Of a DNA stretch of 28,504 bases, positions 8,767 through 17,069 are shown in pieces. The stretch's first letter is position 1, and every line of letters starts with the position of its first letter. The position numbers and the translations under genes are program-made. The notes beneath the pieces are model-generated. The model saw only the letters and a list, made by a program, of their open reading frames with translations, was not told the origin of the DNA and did no database searches. Source of the stretch: Isoetes engelmannii (lineage: Eukaryota > Streptophyta > Lycopodiopsida > Isoetales > Isoetaceae); contig JAANSK020040021.1 of the NCBI GenBank assembly GCA_011763485.2, positions 1-28,504 on the forward strand, in the 5' to 3' direction.

Positions 8767-9330
8767 ATGCCAGAAAAGGATGTTGTGCCATGGAATGTGA
8801 TAATTGCAGCCTTTATACAGCAGAACTAATTTAAAGAAGATGTGCCACTATTTAAAGAAATGTCTGAGCAGGATTATATTTCATGCAATTCTATGATTTT
8901 AGTGTACTCAAGGCTAGGATAAATAACAGAAGCCCAGCACTTGTTTGATTTAATGCCAGAAAAAATGTTACCACTTGGAATACGATGATAAATCCTGAGC
9001 AAGGTCATCACAAGGAGGTACTCAGTATCTTTTACGAAATGCAGCTTCAGGGTATGGATCCTAACACAACCACGTTTAACAGTTACAGTGTCTTGTTTCA
9101 TGTAACTGTGATGGCTTGTTAGATGAGGGATGCAGTAAATTTTTATCAATAAGCCAAGCCCATCGCATCATACTAACAATAGAACATTTCAATTGCATTG
9201 TGGGCCTTCTTGGCGGTCTGAATTATACATTAAGGCCTGCTTAATGATAATCGTGACAAACAGCGTAAGACTCTGTGGCACTATATGTTCAACAAATTAG
9301 GCAACTATAATGGTCAACCAGTTGGGATGC
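8761..9330 (+). pseudogene. Second PPR gene fragment, opposite orientation, reaching the E-motif
   Basis: Read on the plus strand: MPEKDVVPWNVIIAAFIQQN (8767-8826), FKEDVPLFKEM, SCNSMILVYSRLG with AEAQ-type helix ITEAQHLFDLMPEK (~8884-8964), then after a frameshift EVLSIFYEMQLQGMDPNTTT (~9018-9077), and ITPTIEHFNCIVGLLG (~9167-9216). The last block resembles the conserved P-T-x-E-H-Y-x-C-x-V-D-L-L-G sequence at the last repeat before the E motif of PLS-class plant PPR proteins. Stops interrupt every block or two. No complete domain tail follows in this orientation. It is a decayed fragment, probably part of the same ancestral gene, or a paralogue, as the minus-strand piece beside it. Confidence 0.72.
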
Positions 9331-9334
9331 ATGT

Positions 9335-9770
9335 TTGGTAGCAACCTTCACAAATGCAGGAAAACAAAGTCATAGACAATTATCCAAGGAGAATTTATTG
9401 ATCTTTAACATTCATAATAATCAATGTCTATGGGACCCAATATAATGGGTGCAGTAAGCGCATTACTAGTTAGGATTAAAAAACCCCGCCCCCAAAAGTA
9501 TGGACATTGATGCAGATAATTGGTTCTGATGGTTTGCAGTTGTATCAGACACTTTGAGGCAGGGCACAATGTATATATTCTTCTGTTTTCAATGAAGAAA
9601 CCATCATGCACGTGTTTCATTAGAAACGGCAGGAAACTTCACATAATCTAAGGCTATAATAAAACGATAAAAGAAAATGCAAGAAACATGGATAGATCAA
9701 AGAATTGATGGAAAGATTTTATGTGCAAAGCAGCATGAGCAGGGTCTCCAGTTAAAGCAAATGCGGAAGC
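9335..9770. other. No identifiable gene
   Basis: Continues from the plus-strand PPR debris without recognisable motifs. It may be eroded PPR C-terminal sequence, but nothing can be supported. Confidence 0.35.
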
Positions 9771-9774
9771 ATGT

Positions 9775-10010
9775 GATGCTACTTATTTAAAAATTGGGTA
9801 AGATCCCTGATATAGCTTACAACCACTCGTCCTGCTATCTTCTTTACACTAGCCAGATCATGCAGCATCTGAGGAGGCATTGGTTACCTCTTAGACAAGC
9901 CAAAATACTTTAACCACAAGCAGGGGTCTCCCATACAGCTGTACGGACTTTCTGTTTACCAAACCACCTGCCTCCCCCTCGACAATATAATTTCTGGCTC
10001 CAGACATCAC
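9775..10010 (-). pseudogene. Possible PPR E/DYW-tail remnant
   Basis: Minus-strand translation gives GGGRWFGKQKVRTAVWETPA (~9975-9910), which resembles the E motif (A-x-G-R-W-x-x-x-x-K-V-R). A frame shift later comes LHDLASVKKIAGRVVV (~9870-9815), then IRDLTQF. This recalls the end of a DYW cytidine-deaminase-like domain (C-H-D-x-x-K-x-I-S-K-I...GR-x-I-V-V-R-D). The spacing is far too short for a full DYW domain, so a large deletion would be needed, and the HxE zinc site is absent. Its closeness to the other PPR fragments supports the call; the individual matches are weak. Confidence 0.35.
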
Positions 10011-10014
10011 GATC

Positions 10015-10855
10015 CTTACAGCAAAAAAATGATCTTCCATTATCAGCTAAATTTGACGAGATGTTATTATAATGCTTAAATATGAACGGTACATACATAC
10101 AAACAAAGAACACCCATTTTGGCCACGCTTCAACAATGGAGGAATTGTGAAGATAAATCTGTTCACTAGTTTCCTAATTGGAACCTTTAGCAGGTTTGAG
10201 ATTACATATTCCTAGAGCATTGTACAGTAGCACACTAAGTCAATGCATTATGTATTTCTAGAAAAATGTTTAAAGTACCTGATTTGAGATCATAACGAAC
10301 ATAGAGAAGGGCACTCCATCATATTATAGTGGAGCATGTTTCCAAGCATCTGCGGCAATTCCCGACATACCCAGAACTGCCACGATTAGAACAAAGTAAT
10401 TGCCGATCTTGGTATTCCACTAGCATAGAACAACTTCCATACAAAGAAATCGTGGAGCAAATCCGTGGATCCGGTGGGCTGCGTGTCAAGATCTTGTGCC
10501 CGGTCGTTTCTTGCTCCCAAAATGTCAGGGGGGATCCGGCTGACAGTTAGCGTGCAATTAGCTGCTAATTCATGCCTTCCTAATTCTAATCCGAACTAAA
10601 ACTACCTCCTGCATTGGAATCGCTTCAAATGAAGCAGTCATTAAACTGCACCATCTGTTTGGCTAGTTGCTAAATGCCACCCACTAAATCACGGCAGTGG
10701 AATCTCGATAGCTCTGCCTTCTATCAGCTGATTCTCTGTGCCCTATTTTCTCAAGAGCGCAAGTAATCAACGGCCATTGGATTTTATCAACCGTCCGTTT
10801 TGTAGATCTTCATCGAACGGTGTGGAGAGAGCCAAGACCATTTTTAAGGACACGT
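10015..10855. other. Intergenic DNA, no gene recognised
   Basis: A 73-codon frame at 10329-10550 and a short MSGGIRLTV-type start near 10520 were examined, but no family or splice context could be supported. From ~10760 the sequence takes on the flavour of plant non-coding repeats (ATCAACGGCC, ATCAACCGTCCG), leading into the inverted-repeat cluster. Confidence 0.35.
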
Positions 10856-10860
10856 TGACG

Positions 10861-10946
10861 AAGGGGTTAAACCCATGTGAGAGCCTATTACGGCATATAC
10901 GCCCATTTATATGCCGTAATGGGCGAGAACAGGGGTTTGACCCCTT
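10861..10946. repeat. Nested and interleaved inverted repeats
   Basis: Outer arms AAGGGGTTAAACCC (10861-10874) and GGGTTTGACCCCTT (10933-10946) pair at 13 of 14 positions. Inside, ATTACGGCATAT (10887-10898) and ATATGCCGTAAT (10909-10920) pair perfectly over 12 bp with a 10-nt loop. A third pair, CGCCCATT (10900-10907) and AATGGGCG (10918-10925), is also perfect but interleaves with the second: its left arm is in the loop and its right arm overlaps and follows the stem. The transcript could form either of two hairpins. It is probably a small foldback element or MITE core. Confidence 0.88.
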
Positions 10947-10949
10947 TAA

Positions 10950-11475
10950 CCGGGCAGGTCCGAGACTGTTTTTCTTTGGTTTTTATCTGGAAGTTCTTGT
11001 TCGTTGTTGATACATCTCAAGCAAGCAATCAGGTTCCGAGCAAGGATTCTGGCAGTGATCTTGGAAGAGACTTTCAAGAGGATTTAGATGTCCAGCCAAG
11101 AGCATGGCTGAGTGCAAAGGGGATTTATATGTTCAGCCAAGAGCATGGCTGAGTGCAAATCCGGCCAGGAATAGCTCAGTCCTTTTTTTCCGGTGCAAAT
11201 CCGGTCAAGAATCACAGGTTCATGGTGCCCTTTTTTTCCACAACCTACAGATTTGGTGCAACTCAAGTCTGCAGATCCATGGATGCCATGCCATACTCAG
11301 CCGCCAAGAGCTTTGCCTCAAGTTTTTCCTCAAGCTTTGCCGATGCTGATGGTTTATCACGATAACCAGGTAGCCGGATCGTTTATCCTGATAACCAGGC
11401 TGAGCATCACCTGTTATGGCTAATCACCCTTCTAGATCCAACGGTTAGGATCTAAAATAGACGAGGACCTGCCGG
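10950..11475. mobile_element. Candidate 526-bp inverted-repeat element bounded by TTAA
   Basis: CCGGGCAGGTCC (10950-10961) is matched by GGACCTGCCGG (11465-11475) in inverse orientation, with one base of indel. Both ends are flanked directly by TTAA (10946-10949 and 11476-11479), as a TTAA target duplication would leave. Inside are the 41-bp tandem repeat, two GATAACCAGG copies and an inverted TAGATCC/GGATCTA pair, but no ORF for a transposase. TTAA plus terminal C-rich repeats is the piggyBac pattern, which is rarely reported in land plants. The termini are short and a chance pairing is possible. Confidence 0.4.
11081..11162. repeat. 41-bp tandem repeat, two copies
   Basis: Copies start at 11081 and 11122. 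They share CAGCCAAGAGCATGGCTGAG and differ at only a few positions. Each contains an AGCC...GGCT mini-inverted repeat. A related GCAAATCCGG motif recurs at ~11155 and ~11196. Confidence 0.92.
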
Positions 11476-11532
11476 TTAAGGCTGTTTTAACTTTTAGGCG
11501 GTAAATAAGCTTGTGATAGCTTTCCAAGGTAA

Positions 11533-11801
11533 GGGGGGTTTCCCATGGAGCCTCACACCTGAATGCTCATCTGGAGCAAGGTTTCTGGGTTCCCATGGAT
11601 CAGCAGATCTGAAGAAATTTTCTTGAAAATCTGAGCCGAATGATGCATGGGGAAAAAAGATCAGCCATTAGATCAAATTCAGGTCCAAAACCTGAACGCC
11701 AAGTAATCAGGATGGGATACTTTTAGTGCAGGTCGCAAACCTGATCCGTCTCTGTAGGTCTCGTTAGAACCTGCAGGCTAGATGCCCATGGGAAACCCCC
11801 C
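11533..11801. mobile_element. Tourist-like MITE (PIF/Harbinger-type), 269 bp
   Basis: Terminal inverted repeats are 16 bp and perfect: GGGGGGTTTCCCATGG at 11533-11548 and its complement at 11786-11801. The element is flanked by direct TAA copies (11530-11532 and 11802-11804). A 3-bp TAA/TTA target duplication with G-rich termini and an internal length under 500 bp is the hallmark of Tourist MITEs, which are mobilised in trans by PIF/Harbinger transposases. There is no coding capacity. Perfect TIRs and intact flanks suggest a fairly young insertion. A decayed PIF/Harbinger transposase lies ~2 kb away at 13746-14570; its own termini were not identified, so a donor relationship is not shown. Confidence 0.85.
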
Positions 11802-11990
11802 TAAGAGTTGCTCCATCTTGATTACCTGAGATAAAATTTGACCAAAGCATTCTTCTATGATCCAGTTGATCTAAAAATACGTCAAGACAAATAGATGTGC
11901 GTTCCTGCAAGATCCTTGAACCATTCTTGGTGAGAATGACAAATCGCCTCACAAAACCTGTAGAATCAGGTTAAGGATTGCTTTAACGTC

Positions 11991-12090
11991 GTAGAGTAGA
12001 ATGGGGTAAGCCATTCTGGCTGCCCCCGTGACCTGCAAAATCCGAGATGGGGGCAGCGAGAATGACTTCCCCCATTCCATTCTATATTAC
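11991..12090. repeat. Imperfect hairpin element, ~100 bp
   Basis: The left arm (11991-12027) contains TAGAATGGGGTAAG, CCATTCT and GGCTGCCCCC. The right arm (12049-12090) contains GGGGGCAGC, GAGAATGAC, TTCCCCCATTCCATTCTA and TATTAC, its near reverse complement. The loop is ~21 nt (12028-12048). One ~4-nt indel separates the arms. Probably a small foldback MITE; no clear target duplication was defined. Confidence 0.8.
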
Positions 12091-12129
12091 AAGAAATTTA
12101 TTGCGGCTTGGCCAACTCGCTGCAAAAGA

Positions 12130-12720
12130 AGTTTTGTATTAAGCCGATAGGATCTCGGTTCTGAACATGTGTTATGTTGAGCTTGGAGAATACTAACCTC
12201 TGTAGTTGCCGATATATGTATGCAAAATGATTATCCAAAAGCATATGGATAAAACATGACACATTTGCCCCATAGCTTTCCAGATGGTTTCTTATCTATT
12301 GTTAAATATTTTAAAGATGCAAGCATGTCTTAATTTCCAAGCATGGCGTGGGGAAGGACTTGTGGAAACACAATTATTCAATACTTTTTGCACAGTTTAT
12401 TATCAAGGATGATAATGTAATGTTCTTTATTTTTAACAAAAGGACCTATCATACATAGAGGTAGGTAATATGCAAAAACTACTGACACATGATCCTAGAA
12501 CTTTCTATATTCTGACTAAATAAAGAACTTGGAACATCTATAATCTGACTAAATAATCTACAACTTCATCTGTAATAGGAACGAAACTGCAAGGCAGAGC
12601 TAAAACCTTCAAAAAACAAAACGGATGGATCAATCTTAGTAATCCCACACCTGCTCTAGGATGGAAGAAGCAAGGAATGGGACTTCGTTGTACTAATTCT
12701 GCCCATTTGGGATATTTGTT
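12130..12720. other. AT-rich intergenic DNA
   Basis: No gene or repeat recognised. Begins just after a ~17-bp motif (ACAAGAAATTTATTGCG at 12089-12105) whose reverse complement also occurs near 4820. Confidence 0.4.
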
Positions 12721-12723
12721 TTA

Positions 12724-12820
12724 ATTCTTCCTATCAATTTCTTGGAGATCATGTATTGCATTCTGAGTCCCAATCTTACTCAACATCGTGCACCTAAGAT
12801 ATGCCATAAACATCGTAAAC
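12724..12820 (+). repeat. Duplicated segment A, copy 1
   Basis: Shares ATTCTTCCTATCAATTT, TTGGAGAT, CTTACTCAACA and CACCTAAGATATGCCATAAA with copy 2 at 13884-13975. In copy 2 the segment runs straight into segment B of the transposase remnant. Here B is ~930 bp away, implying an insertion between the two. Confidence 0.85.
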
Positions 12821-13745
12821 AACAGGGGGGGCTTTTTCCTCCTTATTTTTGTTTCGTCTCTGGAAACTTTAGTGCTTGGCGGAGCTTAAGCGGTGCCGCC
12901 AAGTTCATGTACACATTTGAACTCAAATTTATACAGATTTACACAGATAACATTCCATTCAAAGCTAACAGAGTAGCACAGAGATCCTCGAGGGCATAAC
13001 ACACGGATCTACAAAGATAATTTTCTCTATGGCCGGGTCTAAACAGATAAACCTTCTGGCCTTTTGCATCAACAATCTGTATCATTCATTGTTCCGGATT
13101 CATCTTTTACCATTCCAGCCAAACCTTCCACAAGAAGCCACAAAGGATTCGGTGCCCTTTTCACACTTTTGTTTCTCTATTGCTGGAAAATGCAAGAAGA
13201 CTACAATCTTCTACCTTGAACCGGCTCCACTACATACAAAACCATAGCATCGGCTGTAGCATCGGTAACTGCAGTCCGCCATAGCATCGGCAGTCCGCCA
13301 TAGCATTCTTGCATAGCCAAAGCATTCTTCATCGCCATAGCATTCTTCATCACGGAACTCGAAAAAAAAACACACAAATGAGATGACACAAATCGCTTCA
13401 AACCCATCAAAAATTGCTTCAAATCCATCACAACTAGCATCAAATGGATGCTACAGCCGAGGCACCTCCATAGAAGTAAACTGTGGGGCAAGTGCCACAG
13501 TAGCGCCTCAGAATAACCCCATAGACCGCCGGAACTACGCCATAGCCAGACCTTAGGGAACACGCATGCAATAAGCATTTTTTGCCACATCACATCCACA
13601 TTCAGGCCACCTCGATCCCCCCACCCCTCCAAGTTGTTTACGTAAGGGAACTGCCACGTGTCAGAGTTTTCGTGGTGAAAACTTTCTGGCGGCGCCGCCG
13701 GAATGTTTCCGCCACGGAAACTCCTCCGCGCGGCAGTTACCTATT
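12815..13745. mobile_element. ~930-bp insertion splitting the duplicated transposase region
   Basis: Inferred by comparing segment A-B arrangements: they are contiguous at 13884-14105 but separated here. The insert has no transposase. It holds degenerate short repeats of GCCATAGCAT(T/C) and CATAGCATTCTTCATC between ~13240 and 13350, repeats of GCTTCAAA(C/T)CCATCA near 13397-13430, and a 94-bp palindrome at its right end. Exact ends and target duplication are not resolved because both borders are diverged. It may be a non-autonomous element of unknown class. Confidence 0.55.
13647..13740. repeat. 94-bp gapless palindrome
   Basis: Two 47-bp arms meet at GGCGGC|GCCGCC (13688-13699) with no loop. 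By hand count 36 of 47 positions match and there are no gaps; several mismatches are T/C pairs that would be G:U in RNA. The arms contain AACTGCC, CGTGG and a GAAAAC/GGAAAC block. It sits at the inferred right end of the ~930-bp insertion. It could be an old MITE or a foldback terminus. Confidence 0.85.
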
Positions 13746-14570
13746 ACAAAATACACCAACAGGCATACGTCAGCTTATATCCAGTTTGCTAGTGGAACTA
13801 GAGTATTCATCTAATGCTTCCTTCCATATCACCTTTGGCTTTGCCCCGCAACACAAGTGGAAGTGAAAATTTGTCACGTAGAACTATTCTTCCTATCAAT
13901 TTGTTGGAGATAGTGTATTTCATTCTAAGTCCCACTCTTACTCAACAGTGCACCTAAGATATGCCATAAACATCAAAACACACCAAGAGGCATGCAGGAC
14001 CATATATCGAGTTTGTTAGTGGAACTAGAGCATTCATCTAATGCTTCCTTCCATATCACCTTTGCCTTTGCCTAGCCAACACAAGTGGAAGTGCATTATT
14101 CTCAAAATTGTCAAATAGAACTATTCTATGTGGACCAAGCAAGCGATTGAATGCTAGACATGTGCTACCTTATCTTGTGGCAAATTCTGGATATCCTACA
14201 TCTGAATATATGCTAGTTGTGCAGAAGAAGAAGAAGAAGAAATGCTTTGATCCACAGGATGTTATCAAAGTTTTCAAATCACTTATCACAAGTTAGAGTC
14301 GTCACTGAGAATGCTTTTGCATTGTTAAAGGGTTGTTGGAACATTTTGAAAGAGCTTCCAGTGAAGATGCCTCATGCACCTAAAGTCGTTGTTGTATTTT
14401 GCATAACTTCCTTCAATTGGAAGATGAAGCATATTATTTTGATGAAGTTATTCTATTTGAAGGAGTGTCTTTGATCAAAGTGACACGCTACACAGGCGAG
14501 ATGGAAAGCTTCTTCGAGATACTATCTTCAATTACAGGAGAAACAACATCTTTGGAATATGTATTTGAGT
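13746..14570 (+). pseudogene. PIF/Harbinger (DDE_Tnp_4-type) transposase remnant
   Basis: Remnant of the DDE endonuclease that moves PIF/Harbinger elements. A region encoding SGSALFSKLSNRTILCGPS (~14080-14137) stands where the GSxHDSxxF block is expected. It is followed by HVLPYLVANSGYPTSEYMLV, the family's L-V-G-D-S-G-Y-P block with the catalytic Asp changed to Asn (codon 14183-14185). After an AAG-repeat-associated frameshift comes VTENAFALLKGCWNILKELP with the third acidic residue, Glu (14307-14309), then after another shift LHNFLQLEDEAYYFDEV (~14400-14455). At least two frameshifts and a lost Asp make it dead. The upstream A-B part is tandem-duplicated (13746-13885 and 13974-14105). No HTH-containing second ORF was found. 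Confidence 0.75.
14222..14240. repeat. Short (GAA)n tract inside the transposase remnant
   Basis: About six AAG/GAA units ending in AAA. They encode a poly-Lys stretch and coincide with the change of reading frame in the transposase, so slippage here may have caused the frameshift. Confidence 0.85.
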
Positions 14571-14574
14571 TACT

Positions 14575-15125
14575 ATATTCTTTGTTTATTGCATTGGATT
14601 CAATGTTACACTACCATTATCAATGTACAACCATATGTTCCCCTTCTGCACCTGCCTCCTCGACCCTTCCCTCCAGTATTTTCTTGCGTAGCACATAGCA
14701 TGCCACCCCTTCCGTTCCTCTCCCTCTCATCCTCTTCTTCCAGTTCCATGCTGACAACAGTATATATCCTCAGATCTATTATATTACCTCAAACCTTATA
14801 GTATTTCACAACTCCCACTATATAGCATAAAAAAACAAGTACGACATACCCCACAAACAAGGATCGCTATCTATGGTCCAAAACAAAGCATAACTTATAA
14901 ATATGCCCATACAATAGCTCTTGGTGCCCGGAGTCATCCCGTGTGAATGCACCCAAATAAAGGGGGTTTTTTTTCTGGGGGGAGGGAGGGGGGTAATTTA
15001 AAAGTGTTGGATGTAATGGTTTGTGTCACTAGAGATGGTCGTGTGATCTGTCTTAGTTGAAAGGCCCTCGATTCTCAAGCATCCACCCCTACCACATATA
15101 AACGAGTACGAGGCATTCTAGTTGT
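14575..15125. other. Non-coding DNA with a G-rich tract
   Basis: No gene recognised. Notable is 14962-14993: runs of 5, 6, 3 and 6 G separated by a 10-nt T-rich spacer and single A residues. This could form a G-quadruplex with one long loop. Confidence 0.45.
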
Positions 15126-15129
15126 TGCT

Positions 15130-15775
15130 AACAATACAATTTTAGATCCCTCAACAATGAATAAAGCACTTGCTGGTCCATTCACGCAATAATGGCAGCA
15201 GCCATGGATGAGAGTATGCTTTCCTTGTCAAAAAAACAGATTTAGGAGCTAGTCCTGCTTCCAATAGGGCGTTAGTTGGTCAGTACAAAGTGGTTGTTTA
15301 AGCTCAAGAGAGATGCAGCAGGTTAAATGAAGCGATAGAAAACTAGGTTTGTTGCTCATGGCTTTTCTCAAGTGGCAGAGACCTTTTCTCACGTGGTTAG
15401 AATGTCCTCCATATGCACATTACTTGCTATGGCCGCACAAATGAATATGGAAGTCCATCAGATGGACATCCAAACTGCTTTTCTTCATGGCATTCTTAAA
15501 GCGGAATATGTGTCTCAGCTAGAGGGATACATAACAGCTGGTGAAGACACTTGATAAGTTACATAGAACATATAACATTTTGATCTCAATCAGTCACTTA
15601 GAGTTTGGTTTGATCGTATTAACAGTTATCTCATTGCTCTTTGTTTTGGAAGTTCCGAGGCTGGTCCAAATGTGTCTCAAGAATTTGATGGCAAAGATAT
15701 TGTCCACTTGGCCTTGTATGTAGATGATTGCATCCTTGTTCCTACTAGTTTCTCAATCAAGTGAAACATTAGTTA
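15130..15775 (+). pseudogene. Ty1/copia reverse transcriptase remnant
   Basis: Reverse transcriptase of a copia LTR retrotransposon, which copies element RNA into DNA. The upstream part shows TMNKALAGPF (~15155-15185) and KWLFKLKRDA (~15290-15318), in different frames. An open stretch then gives FVAHGFSQVAETF and MSSICTLLAMAAQMNMEV, and QMDIQTAFLHG with the first catalytic Asp (codon 15465-15467). After a stop the same frame resumes with SLRVWFDRINSYL and ends at LALYVDDCILVPT. The YVDD motif (15717-15728) is the core of the RT active site. Frameshifts before 15372 and a stop near 15552 make it a pseudogene. RNase H is not seen. Confidence 0.88.
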
Positions 15776-15779
15776 TCAG

Positions 15780-16575
15780 CAGTATGTCGGGAATGGGGGA
15801 GATAACATAGCATACACATTACAAACATGGATCAAGGGTGGATGAGATTATCACATGATAAGTACATTGAATAAATACTGACATGGTTTTAGATGGTTGA
15901 TAGCAATTGTGGCATTCCAAGGTTGGTATATTATATTGTCACATCACTAGTACATGCCATACATTACGATATGTACATCATCGTTCCGTATATATTGCAC
16001 CACGCAGCCCTTATAGCCTATTATATTGTACATGCCCTATAACATGTGAATATAACCTAACTACCACATGGCGAAACCCCATGAGCACATGACTTTTCAA
16101 CTCCCACCCTAAAAGCGTACTCTAAACGTACGGCTCTTTAAAACGGCAGGAACTCTAAATGTCCCCTTTTTCGGATTCTAGTCCAAGCGTGCATTGGGAT
16201 TCATCTCAGCCATCGCCATCGCCATTGACCTTACCAACAGTCTACGACCTGTCGCATTCATCCCCAACAGTAGCACCATGGACGGCTTCAGGGGAATGCA
16301 TGCTAATCAAGAGTCGGGTATGTATGGATATCCAAATGCACACTCCCAATAGTCTTAGATGAGTTTTGCATCTATTCTTGGCCCTACCAGACTTGTAGAG
16401 CCCAAAAATTGACGAAAGAACCCTAACCGTGTTTGTCTATGATAGATAAATATGATCTTGTTATATTTAGATTCAATCCATTATATTTGATGCTAGATAG
16501 TTCTTTGAGCACCTCTTGTGTATTGGGAAGGGGGTAAAGACCCAGACCTTGATTAGCAGATGATTCTAGATTAGT
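15780..16575. other. Intergenic DNA, possibly further retroelement debris
   Basis: No recognised coding sequence. Copia RNase H would be expected here if the element were longer, but no motif was found. Confidence 0.35.
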
Positions 16576-16589
16576 CTCATTAATTCCAA

Positions 16590-17066
16590 ATTAATGCAGT
16601 CTGTGCAGAAGAGACCGCCTGGCTGTGGGTGGCAGAGCTAGAACGCCTGATAAGGAGGACTTGTCCGACCCTCTGGTGTGTAGAGTACCAGGGAACATTG
16701 TGGACTAGGTCTGATAGCTTGCCACTGAGTGCAAATAAGGTATGGGCTAGCCACTTCCTGGACGATGCATCGCCTCTGTGGGGTTCAAGTGTACACGAGC
16801 AGTGGCTCTCTAGCTCGCCAGTAACTGGCATTGATCTTATGGAGGAGAGTGTCAATGATACACCACCTAAAATAATCGATGATGGATTCAACCAATATTT
16901 TCCAGCCCTTTCTAGAGTTGTCCCAACTCCAATTGCACATTTGAAGAACAGAAACCTTGTGAACATACAAAACAAAGTAGCCTTTCCTTGTAACATATGT
17001 TCTCCGCTATCATGTGCACTCTATGTTCTCCCTTTCATATCTTGCAACCAAAACCGCAATAAATAG
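16590..17066 (+). other. Unrecognised open frame with protein-like composition
   Basis: The frame is open from about 16590 to the stop at 17066, ~155 codons. An acceptor-like TCTGTGCAG precedes AAGAG at ~16608, so it may be an exon rather than a start-to-stop gene. The first ~110 residues are well mixed, with many Trp (WLWVAELERLIRR, TLWCVEYQGTLWTRSD, VWASHFLDDASPLWGSS, HEQWLSSS). They are followed by an acidic stretch and IIDDGFNQYFPAL. The last ~30 residues look like non-coding read-through. The opposite strand is open for 138 codons too, so chance is not excluded. I do not recognise a family. The cleaner codon pattern and Trp spacing favour the plus strand. Confidence 0.3.
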
Positions 17067-17069
17067 AGC

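Noticed and set aside
11004-11530. LTR of a retrotransposon in the 11-kb repeat cluster
   Set aside because: No TG...CA pair with primer binding site or second copy was found; inverted-repeat elements explain the region better.
13647-13745. Helitron 3' end (GC-rich hairpin near the insertion border)
   Set aside because: No CTRR end follows the hairpin at the inferred border, and no TC start was found on the other side.
16580-16996. 138-codon minus-strand frame
   Set aside because: It overlaps the plus-strand frame at 16590-17066, which looks more protein-like; probably its shadow.
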